Below, one piece after another: positions 13,993-22,234 of a DNA stretch of 64,000 nt (positions within the stretch are counted from its first letter, which is position 1; each line of letters starts with the position of its first letter). Below the pieces are notes generated by a model that worked only from the letters and a program-made list of their open reading frames with translations, was not told the origin of the DNA and made no database searches. The stretch lies in the NCBI RefSeq assembly GCF_018614035.1, contig NZ_JAGGPA010000025.1, positions 1 to 64,000 on the forward strand, read 5' to 3'. Source of the stretch: Streptomyces sp. ISL-96. GTDB taxonomy: Bacteria > Actinomycetota > Actinomycetes > Streptomycetales > Streptomycetaceae. The position numbers and the translations under genes are program-made.

Positions 13993-14383
13993 AGGGGTTT
14001 CCGTCACTGTCGAGTGCGCGGCGAAGTGTCCGCCGGGCACGGGGCATTCGTCTTGTGGACGTGGCACGGCTGGGGCGGCGGGTACCGGAGGCAACGCGTG
14101 CGCGGGGCAGGCGGGCCCGGTCCTTCGAGTGAGTACGCACTCGGGTGGACGCGGGGCGCGGCTGTCGGGTCTCGCTTCGGGGCGCGAGGCTCAGGCAGGG
14201 GCCCTCAGAAGGCGCACATTCGACACATACAACGAGCACCGGGCGTCATCGTCGCCTCGGTCGCAAGGGTGCGGCTGCTCGTCGTGGTCATGCGATGAGT
14301 AAACCAGACGTGCGTACGCATCGATCTACCGTGTCCGAATAGCGGACACTTCTGTCTCGCCTGCGGATACCGGCCGGTCGCGG
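13993..14383. other. Intergenic region upstream of metN
   Basis: About 390 bases between metN and the HAD gene, both on the minus strand. It should hold the met promoter. An inverted repeat, CGAGTGAGTACGCACTCG at 14126-14143, could be a protein-binding site or a weak hairpin. I looked for a SAM riboswitch (GCAACC and related conserved words) and found none. The other hairpin, at 14331-14349, is listed separately. Confidence 0.35.
14331..14349. terminator. Hairpin after the HAD gene
   Basis: GTGTCCG and CGGACAC flank the loop AATAG. The hairpin lies about 35 bases past the stop of the minus-strand HAD gene (14384) and before the metN promoter region, so it is well placed to separate the two units. 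Confidence 0.5.
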
Positions 14384-15037
14384 TCAGTCCGCTACAACGA
14401 TGTCCACGCCGTCGTGCGTGGCCTGCGCCGACACCGCCGAGAGGTCGTTCACGACGATGTCCGCGACCAGCTCCGAGCGGTCGTGGGTTGTGGCCAATGC
14501 CACGGTTTTCATGCCGGCCGCGCGGCCGGCCTGGAGCCCGGCGGGAGCGTCCTCGAAGACCACGCAGCGCGCCGGGTCGACGCCCAGCCTGCGGGCCGCC
14601 AGGAGGTAGGGCTCCGGGTCGGGCTTGCCGCGCGTGATGTCGTCCGCGGAGATCATCGCCTTGGGGCGGATGCCGACCGCGTCCAGGCGGGCCTCGGCGA
14701 GCCTGCGGCCGGCGGAGGTGACGACGGCCCAGCGATCGGCGGGAACGCTCGCGAGCAGCTCGGCGGTGCCGGGGAGCAGCACGGCGCCCCCGGGCCGGGT
14801 CACGTCCTCGACCTCGAGCTGTTCGATACGGGCCACCGCGCCCGGCACCTGATCGGCGGGCAGCAGATCCGCGGCGATCTCGGCGGCGGGGCGTCCGTGC
14901 AGTTCTACGGCCGCGAATTCCTCCGCCGATATGCCGTACTCCCCGGCCCAGCGGGTCCAGCAGCGGATCACCGACTCCAGGGAGGAGAGGAGCGTTCCGT
15001 CGTTGTCGAACAGGAGGGCTTCGGCGTGGATCTTCAT
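14384..15037 (-). CDS. HAD-superfamily phosphatase (beta-phosphoglucomutase-like)
   Basis: A 217-residue HAD subfamily IA hydrolase. Motif I is FDNDGTLL, with Asn where many members have Asp-Met or Asp-Leu; the nucleophile and acid aspartates are kept. Motif II is VVTSAG, and the later motifs are KPDPEPYLLA and VFEDAPAGLQAGRAAGM. These enzymes remove phosphate from sugar phosphates or other small metabolites; the substrate is not predictable. I use the ATG at 15037; the frame also allows one seven codons upstream. It diverges from the membrane-protein pair at 15100. Confidence 0.85.
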   Translation of the reverse strand: MKIHAEALLFDNDGTLLSSLESVIRCWTRWAGEYGISAEEFAAVELHGRPAAEIAADLLPADQVPGAVARIEQLEVEDVTRPGGAVLLPGTAELLASVPADRWAVVTSAGRRLAEARLDAVGIRPKAMISADDITRGKPDPEPYLLAARRLGVDPARCVVFEDAPAGLQAGRAAGMKTVALATTHDRSELVADIVVNDLSAVSAQATHDGVDIVVAD

Positions 15038-15099
15038 GGGGACCGACCCTAAGCCCACCCGTTGTCGCGGACGTAAACGGCCGTAATACGCTCGTCGTC

Positions 15100-15459
15100 A
15101 TGCTTGACGCCCTGACGGTCGCGGTCTCCGTGGCCGCGCTCGTACTCGCCGCGTGGTGCGGTTACGCCGCGTATCGCGATCAGCCCACCAAGGACTGGCA
15201 CTTCATCGGCATGGCCGTGGTGAGCGTGCTCGCGCTCGCCCAGGTGGTGGTCGGCGTCGTGCAGCTGGCCCGCGGCGAGGAGCCGCACGACGGTGCGGTG
15301 ATCTTCGTTTCGTACCTCGTCGGGGCGCTCGCGGCGGTACCCGCGGCCGGCTTCCTCTCGCTGGCCGAGCGGACTCGCTGGGGTTCGGTGACGGTCGCGT
15401 CCGGCGCGGTCGTGCTGGCCGTGCTCGAAGTCCGGCTCCACGACATCTGGGGAGGCTGA
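15100..15459 (+). CDS. Small integral membrane protein
   Basis: A 119-residue protein with four hydrophobic segments (about residues 4-22, 37-56, 66-85 and 92-108). It has no enzymatic motif and I do not recognise the family. It is followed after two bases by another small membrane protein (15462-15848), so the two are surely cotranscribed and may form a complex. Confidence 0.65.
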   Translation: MLDALTVAVSVAALVLAAWCGYAAYRDQPTKDWHFIGMAVVSVLALAQVVVGVVQLARGEEPHDGAVIFVSYLVGALAAVPAAGFLSLAERTRWGSVTVASGAVVLAVLEVRLHDIWGG

Positions 15460-15461
15460 CG

Positions 15462-15848
15462 ATGAGGCTGGTGAAGGGGCCGGTGCTGCTGCTGGTGTGG
15501 CTGTACGGCGTCATGTCGGTCGGCGCGGTTTCCCGGTCGATCTACCAGATCGCCACGGAGTACGACCGGGCGCCGCTGGCGTACACGCTGTCGGGCGTGG
15601 CCGCGGTGGTGTACGCGTTCATTACGTACACCCTGGTACGGGGCGGGGAGGCGGCTCGGCGGGCGGCGCTGGTGTGCTGTGCGGGTGAGCTTGTGGGGGT
15701 GCTGGTGGTGGGGACGTGGACGGTGATCGAACCGTCGGCGTTTCCGGATGCGACGGTGTGGTCGGCGTTCGGGATGGGCTACCTGTTCATCCCGGTACTG
15801 CTTCCCGTCACCGGGATGGTGTGGTTGCGGAAGGCGCGACAGGGCTGA
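15462..15848 (+). CDS. Small integral membrane protein
   Basis: A 128-residue protein whose ATG lies directly after the stop of the preceding gene, preceded by GGAGGCTGACG. It has four hydrophobic segments (VLLLVWLYGVMSVGAV, LAYTLSGVAAVVYAFITY, ALVCCAGELVGVLVVGTW, GYLFIPVLLPVTGMVWL) and a short basic tail. The family is unknown. The layout matches its upstream neighbour, suggesting a paired or distantly duplicated membrane unit. Confidence 0.65.
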   Translation: MRLVKGPVLLLVWLYGVMSVGAVSRSIYQIATEYDRAPLAYTLSGVAAVVYAFITYTLVRGGEAARRAALVCCAGELVGVLVVGTWTVIEPSAFPDATVWSAFGMGYLFIPVLLPVTGMVWLRKARQG

Positions 15849-15879
15849 GTCGCCTGCGGCGGGCTTTCCCCGACCCGCC

Positions 15880-16070
15880 CCTGCCCGAACTGGGGCAAGC
15901 CCCAGACCCCGAACGCCCTACGGGCGTGTCCTCAAACGCCGGACGGGCTGAATTCTGCGGCTAGGGCAGGAAACCCGCCCCTGCCCGCACCATCCAGCCG
16001 CCTGCCGGGCACATCCAGCCCCTCCGGCGTTTGAGGAGCGGGGTCTGGGGCGGAGCCCCAGTTCGGGCAC
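15880..16070. repeat. Streptomyces dispersed repeat, two copies facing each other
   Basis: The left half reads ACTGGGGCAAGCCCCAG, then CCTCAAACGCCGGACGGGCTG. The right half is its approximate reverse complement (CAGCCCCTCCGGCGTTTGAGG, then GGGGCGGAGCCCCAGTTCGG). Each half contains its own GGGGC/GCCCC hairpin. The pair lies between two convergent genes (ends at 15848 and 16074), a typical place for a two-way terminator. It shares its words with the copy at 5105-5215. Confidence 0.75.
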
Positions 16071-16073
16071 CGC

Positions 16074-16580
16074 CTACGCGCTCGCCGCGTACGCCTCCGC
16101 CTCCACCGTCTCCTTCTGGAGGGTGACCACGGCGAAGCCAGGGGCGATCTGCTCCGTGGCGACCGGGGCGTAACCGTGGCTCCGGTAGAGGCGCAGATTG
16201 CCCTCGCTCCGGTGCCCCGTGAAGAGCTGGAAGCGCTTCGCAGCCGGCTCCCCCGCGAAGTACTCCTCGATCGCGTCGAGCAGCCGCCCACCGAGCCCGT
16301 GCCGCTGCATCCGGGGATGCACGATGAGCTTGGCGATCCTCGCGGTCCCTGCCTCGTCGACCGCCGCGCGCACCGACGCGACCACCTCGTCCCCGAGCCG
16401 CGCCACCAGCGCGTGGCTGCGTGCGAGTTCGGCACGCAGGTCGTCGAGGGTCTGGGTGAGCGGCTCGATGCTGTAGTCGCCGTACAGCTCGGCCTCGCTC
16501 TGGTAGCACAGGTACTGCAACTTCAGGATCTGCTCGGCATCCTGCGCCGTTGCCGCTGAGATGGTCACGCTCATGCCCAT
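16074..16580 (-). CDS. GNAT-family N-acetyltransferase
   Basis: A 168-residue GNAT enzyme. The acetyl-CoA site is visible as LIVHPRMQRHGLGGRLLDAIEEY, followed by FTGHRSEGNLRLYRSHGYAPV. The ATG at 16580 has GGGAGG nine bases upstream, which decides the start over the ATGs at 16574 and 16588. The substrate is unknown. It lies 38 bases downstream of the sigma-factor-like gene and may share its transcript. Confidence 0.8.
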   Translation of the reverse strand: MGMSVTISAATAQDAEQILKLQYLCYQSEAELYGDYSIEPLTQTLDDLRAELARSHALVARLGDEVVASVRAAVDEAGTARIAKLIVHPRMQRHGLGGRLLDAIEEYFAGEPAAKRFQLFTGHRSEGNLRLYRSHGYAPVATEQIAPGFAVVTLQKETVEAEAYAASA

Positions 16581-16617
16581 GTGTGCATGCCTCCCGCTCG
16601 CCTGATACGCCGGTTGC

Positions 16618-17181
16618 TTATCGCTCCTTTCCCCTTTGCCCAGGAGCCGCAACCTCCGCCGCCAGCATTCTGCGCAGGCATCCCAGGCAACGGGAACGCA
16701 TGGGCCCCAAACTGCCTTGTGACATTCCCAACTCCCCTGCGATTTCCCGGTACGTGGGATCAGCCGGCGACAGCATCGCGGCCAGCAGCCGTGGACACCT
16801 GCCGGGCAGCCTGCGCACCGCCGCGCGCAGCACGCGCCGCCGCTCGGCGCTCAGCGCGGCGCGTTCGGGGCAGGCGGTGTCCGTCGTCGCGGCCGGCGGG
16901 GCGGGGTGGGGCAGTTCGCGCCGCGTCGCACGCCGGGCCAGGTTCGCCTCGGTCCGTACGGCGTGCAGCAGCCAGCCCGACGGGTCGGGCGGCGGGCCCG
17001 AACCGTCGAGGAGCTCAAGAAGGCGCAGCCATACGGCCTGTTCGAGGTCGCCTGGCTCGACTCCCCCGCCCGCGGCCTCGGCCACGGCTTCGGCGGCGAG
17101 CAGGGGGCGCAGCGTACTGAACAGGGTGTACGACGTGGGCGGGGTGGCCCGGGGCGGGGCGGCAGGTACGGGGTAGGTCAT
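16618..17181 (-). CDS. ECF-type sigma factor-like protein
   Basis: A 187-residue protein resembling short ECF sigma factors. An N-terminal region 2-like helix bundle (about 15-95: GDLEQAVWLRLLELLDG, then GWLLHAVRTEANLARR) is followed by a region 4 helix-turn-helix (DPTYREIAGELGMSQGSLGP, then MRSRCLGCLRRML). This is the pattern by which such factors bind -35 elements. No anti-sigma factor gene lies next to it. Its targets are unknown; the acetyltransferase just downstream is a possible cotranscribed partner. Confidence 0.8.
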   Translation of the reverse strand: MTYPVPAAPPRATPPTSYTLFSTLRPLLAAEAVAEAAGGGVEPGDLEQAVWLRLLELLDGSGPPPDPSGWLLHAVRTEANLARRATRRELPHPAPPAATTDTACPERAALSAERRRVLRAAVRRLPGRCPRLLAAMLSPADPTYREIAGELGMSQGSLGPMRSRCLGCLRRMLAAEVAAPGQRGKER

Positions 17182-17267
17182 GCCAGGCGGGACGTGGCGC
17201 CGGCGGTCGGCGGTTGCCGCGCGGCGCCACAGTCACCCGTCCGTGGCAACCGGCCCCCTCACCATGG

Positions 17268-18410
17268 TCAACGGCGTGTGAAGTCCGCCGCCGCCAGCAG
17301 CGCCGTGTCCGGGTTGTCGGAGAAGATCCCGTCGATGCCCTGCTCGAAGTACATCTGGAAGGCACCGAAGGCGTCTCCGTACGCCGCCGGGTCGGTGCCG
17401 CGCCTGAAGTCCGCGGGCAGGAAGGTGTTCTCGTTGCGCATCGTGTACGGGTGCAGGATCAGGCCCTGCGCGTGCGCGTCACGTACCAGCGTCGTCGGCG
17501 TGCCCAGCTTGCCCGCCGCGTCCTTGGGGATGATCAGGTCGAGGGTGGGGCCGAGCCCCTGGGCGAAGCCGGCTATCCACTTCAGGCCCTCGGGCTTGAC
17601 CAGGTCGGCGACCTTGCGCGGGTCGCCCGCGACCTCGAAGTCCCAGGGCCGGGTGCCGGCTCCGGACAGCAGGACGACGCGGGGCGCCGCGACGAGCTCG
17701 GCGAGGCGCTGCATGCTGCTGGGCTCGAACGACTGGAGGAAGTTCGGGGAGTTCTTCCTGTGCCGGCCGTACTTGCGCAGGAGCTTGGCGAGCGGCTCTT
17801 CGAGCCCCAGGCCGAGGCCGCGGAAGTACGTGGGGTGCTTGGTCTCGATGTGGAGCCAGACCCGCCGGCCGCGGGCCCGTCCCTGCTGCTCGGCCCAGCG
17901 CAGTACCTCTTCGAAGGTGGGAATCGTCCAGCGGCCGTCGTAGAGGGTGTTCTCCTGCCGGGTGCCGGGGATGCGCTCCTTGGCGCGCAGCGTCTTGAGC
18001 TCGGCGAGGGTGAAGTCCTCGGTGAACCAGCCGGTGAGGGAGACGCCGTCGACGGACTTCGTCGTCCTGCGGGACGCGAACTCAGGGTGCGCCGCCACAT
18101 CCGTGGTCCCCGTGATGTCGTTCTCGTGGCGGCAGACGAGGTGCCCGTCCTTGGTGGGGACGAGGTCCTGCTCGATGACGTGCGCGCCCATGTCGAGGGC
18201 GAGCTGGTACGAGCCGAGCGTGTGTTCGGGGCGGTAGCCACTGGCTCCGCGGTGCGCGACGACGGTCGGTACGGGAAGATCCCGGTACGACGAGGAGCCC
18301 TCGGCGGCGCTCGCCGTACCCGGCAGGCCGACGGTGACTCCGCCCGCCCCGAGTACGGCCGCGCCAAGAACCGTGCGCCGCCCGGGGTTTCGCTGTCCGC
18401 CCTGTGTCAT
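17268..18410 (-). CDS. Glycerophosphodiester phosphodiesterase, Tat-exported
   Basis: A 380-residue secreted enzyme that splits glycerophosphodiesters into glycerol-3-phosphate and alcohol. The N-terminus has a twin-arginine signal (GRRTVLGAAVLGAGGVTVG) with a likely cut after SAA. The GDPD barrel keeps the catalytic VAHRGASGYRPEHT and the metal-binding EQDLVPTKDGHLVCRHE. Near the end, EQGIDGIFSDNPD is the usual closing motif. The ATG at 18410 follows GAGGAG. It diverges from the PlsC gene across a 238-bp gap with nothing else evident; both concern glycerolipids. Confidence 0.92.
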   Translation of the reverse strand: MTQGGQRNPGRRTVLGAAVLGAGGVTVGLPGTASAAEGSSSYRDLPVPTVVAHRGASGYRPEHTLGSYQLALDMGAHVIEQDLVPTKDGHLVCRHENDITGTTDVAAHPEFASRRTTKSVDGVSLTGWFTEDFTLAELKTLRAKERIPGTRQENTLYDGRWTIPTFEEVLRWAEQQGRARGRRVWLHIETKHPTYFRGLGLGLEEPLAKLLRKYGRHRKNSPNFLQSFEPSSMQRLAELVAAPRVVLLSGAGTRPWDFEVAGDPRKVADLVKPEGLKWIAGFAQGLGPTLDLIIPKDAAGKLGTPTTLVRDAHAQGLILHPYTMRNENTFLPADFRRGTDPAAYGDAFGAFQMYFEQGIDGIFSDNPDTALLAAADFTRR

Positions 18411-18648
18411 GAACGCTCCTCTGTCATGTCCCGCACCTGCCAAGGATGAAGGGCCCGATCGTAGGCGCCTACGTCTTACGCGGGCGAGGCCGTGGACGGA
18501 ACACAGTGGAAACACACGTCAACACTGCGTATCGAAGTGATGAACCCGATGTGCGGTCGGGCGGACACCGCGAGTATCGTCCTCACCTGCACAGACTTCA
18601 TCCAGAACAGGCCGCCAGCCCGACCCGGCCACGACACCGGAGGAACCG

Positions 18649-19320
18649 TTGTCCCGTCTCGCGCTCATCAAGGCAGTGCTCGGACCGATCCTGCGCCTGA
18701 TGTTCCGCCCACAGGTGGAGGGCGCCCAGAACATTCCCGGGACCGGTCCGGTCATCCTGGCGGGCAACCATCTGACGTTCATCGACTCGATGATCATGCC
18801 GATCTGCTGCGACCGGCAGGTCTACTACATCGGCAAGGACGAGTACGTCACCGGTAAGGGGCTCAAGGGCCGGCTGATGGCCTGGTTCTTCACCAGCTGC
18901 GGCATGATCCCGGTCGACCGGGACGGCGGTCGCGGCGGTGTCGCGGCGCTGATGACCGGCCGCCGGGTCCTCGAAGAGGGCAAGATCTTCTCGATCTACC
19001 CGGAGGGCACCCGCTCCCCCGACGGCCGCCTGTACCGCGGCCGTACGGGCATCGCCCGCCTGACGCTGATGACCGGCGCGCCGGTGGTGCCGTTCGCGAT
19101 GATCGGTACGGACAAGCTCCAGCCGGGCGGCGCGGGCCTCCCGCGCCCCGGCAAGGTGACGGTGCGCTTCGGTGAGCCGATGGAGTTCTCGCGCTACGAG
19201 GGCATGGACCGCGACCGCTATGTGCTGCGCGCCGTGACGGACTCGGTGATGGCCGAGGTCATGCGGCTGTCCGGTCAGGAGTACGTCGACATGTACGCCA
19301 CCAAGGCGAAGGCTGCCTGA
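18649..19320 (+). CDS. 1-acyl-sn-glycerol-3-phosphate acyltransferase (PlsC family)
   Basis: A 223-residue membrane-associated acyltransferase that should convert lysophosphatidate to phosphatidate. The catalytic motif is GNHLTFIDSM (NHxxxxD). The glycerolipid-binding motif is YPEGTRSPDG, followed by VPFAMIGTDKLQPGG. The start is TTG at 18649 behind a perfect GGAGG, seven bases away. The length is normal. Streptomyces carry several paralogues, so the exact lipid substrate is inferred. Confidence 0.9.
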   Translation: MSRLALIKAVLGPILRLMFRPQVEGAQNIPGTGPVILAGNHLTFIDSMIMPICCDRQVYYIGKDEYVTGKGLKGRLMAWFFTSCGMIPVDRDGGRGGVAALMTGRRVLEEGKIFSIYPEGTRSPDGRLYRGRTGIARLTLMTGAPVVPFAMIGTDKLQPGGAGLPRPGKVTVRFGEPMEFSRYEGMDRDRYVLRAVTDSVMAEVMRLSGQEYVDMYATKAKAA

Positions 19321-19340
19321 GGCAGCGGCTCGTACGTACG

Positions 19341-20891
19341 TCAGTCCAGGTCCTCCACGATGCCCACCGCCAGCTTCTGGCCCCGCAGCATGAACCACGC
19401 GGCAACCGCCGTCGCGAACAACACCACCGATCCCACCCACGCCGCCGCCTGGAAGCCGTCGGTGAAGGCGTCCTGTGCGACGGAGATCAGCGCGGCGGCC
19501 CGGTCGGCCGGCAGCGCCGCCGCCGACTCCACGGCTCCGCCGAGCGAGTCGTGCGCCGCGTCCGCCACCTCGGCGGGGATGCCCGGGGGCACCTCGAAAC
19601 CGCGGTAGATGCCGGTCACGATCGAGCCGAGCAGGGCGATTCCGAGCGCCGCGCCCAGTTCGTACGCCGTCTCGGAGACGGCCGAGGCGGCTCCGGCCTG
19701 CTCCTTCGGGACGCTGGACAGGATGACGTCCGCCGTCACGGTGAAGGCCAGGCCCGCGCCGATGCCGCCGACGATCATGGCCGCGACCAGCATGGGTACG
19801 CCGGTGTCCGCCGTGGCGATGGTGCAGGTCAACAGACCGAGCCCGAGCGCTATCAGACCGCCGGTCACCGCGGTGCGGACCGAGAGCCTGCGCGCGACAT
19901 AGCCGGCCGCCAGACCTGCGACCACCGCACCGGCCGCGGCGGGCAGTTCGATGAGGCCCGATTCCAGGGGCGAGCGCTCCTGGACGAGTTGCAGGAACTG
20001 CGAGAGGAAGAAGACCAGGCCCGACAGGCCCAGGATGGTCAGCAGGTCGGCGAGGACCGCGCCGGAGAACCCGCGGTGGTGGAACAGGCGCATGTCCAGC
20101 AGCGGCGACGGAAGCGTGAGCTGGCGCCGTACGAACCAGAAGAGCCCCGCCACACCGACCGCCGCCGCGAGCCCGATGTCCCAGCGGAAACCGTGCGCCG
20201 CCGCCTCCTTGACGGCGTACACGACACACACCATGCCGACGAGTGAGAGCGCGACGCTGAGCAGGTCCCACGGACCCGGCGACGGGTCCTTCGACTCGGG
20301 CAGCAGCTTGATGCCGACGATGACCAGGATCACCATCACGGGCACGTTGATGAGGAAGACCGAGCCCCACCAGAAGTTCTCGAGGAGGAAGCCGCCGACT
20401 ACCGGGCCGACGGCCGCGCCCGCCGAGGCCGCGGCGCCCCAGACACCGATGGCGAAGCTGCGTTCCTCGGCGTCGTGGAAGATGTTGCGGATCAGCGCGA
20501 GCGTGGAAGGCATCAGCGTCGCACCGGCCACACCGAGCAGCGCGCGGGCGAGGATCATCATCTCGGGGCTGGTGGCGTAGGCGTTCAGCACGGAGACCGC
20601 GCCGAACGCGACCGCGCCGGTCAGCAGCAGTTTCTTGCGGCCGATGCGGTCGCCGAGGCTGCCCATCGAGACGAGCAGGCCGGCGATGACGAACGAGTAG
20701 ACGTCGCCGATCCACAGCAGCTGGGTGCCGGAGGGCTGGAGGTCCTCGCTGAGGAAGGGCGTCGCGAGGCCGAGTACGGTCGCGTCGACGGCGACCAGCA
20801 GCACAGCGAGGACGAGGACCCCGAGCGCGAGCCAGCGGCCGGGATGGTGGACGGCGTTCCGCGCCATCTGATGCCGGCCGCTACTGGTCAT
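19341..20891 (-). CDS. MFS drug-efflux transporter (DHA2, 14-span)
   Basis: A 516-residue proton-driven exporter of the QacA/EmrB type. It has about 14 membrane segments, with the first-helix motif VAVDATVLGLATPFL, motif A in GSLGDRIGRKKLLLTG, and LGVAGATLMPSTLALIRNIF in the middle of the N-half. Its start overlaps the stop of the tetR-like regulator by four bases (ATGA), so the two form an operon and the regulator very likely controls this pump. Substrates are probably cationic drugs, dyes or an antibiotic. Confidence 0.9.
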   Translation of the reverse strand: MTSSGRHQMARNAVHHPGRWLALGVLVLAVLLVAVDATVLGLATPFLSEDLQPSGTQLLWIGDVYSFVIAGLLVSMGSLGDRIGRKKLLLTGAVAFGAVSVLNAYATSPEMMILARALLGVAGATLMPSTLALIRNIFHDAEERSFAIGVWGAAASAGAAVGPVVGGFLLENFWWGSVFLINVPVMVILVIVGIKLLPESKDPSPGPWDLLSVALSLVGMVCVVYAVKEAAAHGFRWDIGLAAAVGVAGLFWFVRRQLTLPSPLLDMRLFHHRGFSGAVLADLLTILGLSGLVFFLSQFLQLVQERSPLESGLIELPAAAGAVVAGLAAGYVARRLSVRTAVTGGLIALGLGLLTCTIATADTGVPMLVAAMIVGGIGAGLAFTVTADVILSSVPKEQAGAASAVSETAYELGAALGIALLGSIVTGIYRGFEVPPGIPAEVADAAHDSLGGAVESAAALPADRAAALISVAQDAFTDGFQAAAWVGSVVLFATAVAAWFMLRGQKLAVGIVEDLD

Positions 20892-21439
20892 TGCTCCACG
20901 TTCCGACGCGCTCCGCCGAGCAGCAACTCGACGATCATGTACTGGAAGTCCTTGGCCGCGACCCGGCCGTCCTGGACGGCCCACGCGCCGGTGCCGATGA
21001 GCCCGTACAGGGCCTCTGTCAGCCAGGCCGGGGTGAGGTCGATCCTGAACGTGCCCTGCTGCTGTCCGCGCCGGAAATGCGCGGAGACGCGCGCGTCCAG
21101 ACGGCCCCATCCCTCGTTGACATGGGCGCCCTCGAAGAGCTGGTTCTCGGTGACGAGGAAGGCGAGCAGACCGGCGGCGGGCTCGATCTCGGCGACGAGG
21201 CGGCGCAGGCCTTCCTCGGCGGGTCCTTCGTCGAGCCGGGCGGCGTCGAGCGCGGCCTCGAACTCGCGGATGCCGAGTTCTTCGAGCGCCTTGACGAGGG
21301 CGTCACGCCCGGCGAAGTGGCGATGCAGGGTGGCCCGGCCGATGCCGGCCGCCTTGGCGACCTCGTCCATGGTCGCGGTCGCCTTGCGGGAGAGGAGGGC
21401 GGCCGCGGTGCGGAGCACCTGGTCGCGATCGACAGTCAT
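20888..21439 (-). CDS. TetR-family transcriptional regulator
   Basis: A 183-residue repressor. The helix-turn-helix is at about residues 24-45 (MDEVAKAAGIGRATLHRHFA). The C-terminal ligand and dimer domain has the usual poor conservation. I chose the ATG at 21439 (MTVDRDQVLRTAA); the frame extends nine codons upstream without a ribosome site. It overlaps the MFS exporter by four bases. A good palindrome lies about 20 bases upstream of the start, suggesting it represses itself and the pump until an inducing drug binds. Confidence 0.9.
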   Translation of the reverse strand: MTVDRDQVLRTAAALLSRKATATMDEVAKAAGIGRATLHRHFAGRDALVKALEELGIREFEAALDAARLDEGPAEEGLRRLVAEIEPAAGLLAFLVTENQLFEGAHVNEGWGRLDARVSAHFRRGQQQGTFRIDLTPAWLTEALYGLIGTGAWAVQDGRVAAKDFQYMIVELLLGGARRNVEQ

Positions 21440-21459
21440 GAGACAACCATAACCCGAAT

Positions 21460-21475
21460 GAGACATTCATGTCTC
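21460..21475. promoter_or_regulatory. Probable TetR operator
   Basis: GAGACATTCATGTCTC has two perfect 7-base arms around a two-base centre. It lies 21-36 bases upstream of the regulator's start codon, where it would cover the promoter or transcription start. A further GAGAC half-site follows at 21440. Regulation by the adjacent TetR protein is inferred. Confidence 0.6.
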
Positions 21476-21554
21476 GAAATTGGACGCGCACGGCTTCCGC
21501 CCCTTCCGGGCCCGTGCGCGTCGCCGGATCTTCCTGCCTCGCACCTACGGTCTA

Positions 21555-22112
21555 TTAGAACGCCCTGCGCTCGCAGTTGGCGGCTATGCGGTCGCCGGGG
21601 TTGCCGATGGCGGTGTCGCTGCCACCGCCGCCGCAGCTCGCGGAGTCATTGCCGCCCACACCGTCGCGGAGGTCGATCGTGTCATTGCCGCCCGAGGTCT
21701 CCACGATATCGGCGCCGGTTCCCGCGTTGACCGTACTGGCGGTGCTGACCTCGATGAACGCGGTGTCCGTGCCGTCTCGCAGCTGGGCACTGATGCGCGT
21801 GACCGTACCGGCCAGATCGCACACGGCGACATTGGGACCATCCTGCTGACAGCCGAAGCCGGCGTCGATGCCCTCCAAGTCCTCGACAACAAGGACCAGG
21901 TTGCCGTTCACGTCCGCCTCGGCCCTGACCCTGAGCTTGTTGTCTTCACCGCTGTACGCGGAGTACGCGACCGTCCCGCCGGATCGGGTGACGGTGGAGG
22001 CGGGGCCCGGCTGCTGCGCGGCAGACGACGTGGCGAGGGCCAGGGGCAGTGCCATACCCGCGACGAGAGCCGGGACGGCCACGCGCTTCAGGACGCCGCT
22101 CGTGATCTTCAT
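21555..22112 (-). CDS. Secreted RTX/calcium-binding-repeat-like protein
   Basis: A 185-residue exported protein. It has a Sec-type signal at residues 1-32 (VAVPALVAGMALPLALATSS, then AAQQ). The middle of the mature protein is beta-rich with two cysteines. The C-terminal third has glycine/aspartate nonapeptide-like repeats (AGTGADIVETSGGNDTIDLR, then GVGGNDSASCGGGGSDTAIG), which resemble hemolysin-type calcium-binding turns. AAGGAG lies eleven bases before the ATG at 22112. There is no enzymatic domain; a calcium-stabilised cell-surface or secreted role is a guess. Confidence 0.65.
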   Translation of the reverse strand: MKITSGVLKRVAVPALVAGMALPLALATSSAAQQPGPASTVTRSGGTVAYSAYSGEDNKLRVRAEADVNGNLVLVVEDLEGIDAGFGCQQDGPNVAVCDLAGTVTRISAQLRDGTDTAFIEVSTASTVNAGTGADIVETSGGNDTIDLRDGVGGNDSASCGGGGSDTAIGNPGDRIAANCERRAF

Positions 22113-22234
22113 TCTGCTTCTGTCTCCTTCGTGCGAAGAGGGCGCTGCGATCTGGCGCCCGGCGACAGTGAAACAGAGAGTGACCAAATATGAGCGTATT
22201 GTGATAATGTGTCCGATTTTGACTTCTGGGTCAG

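Noticed and set aside
13993..14383. SAM riboswitch before metN
   Set aside because: The conserved core words of SAM-I/SAM-IV elements were not visible; only unrelated hairpins were seen.
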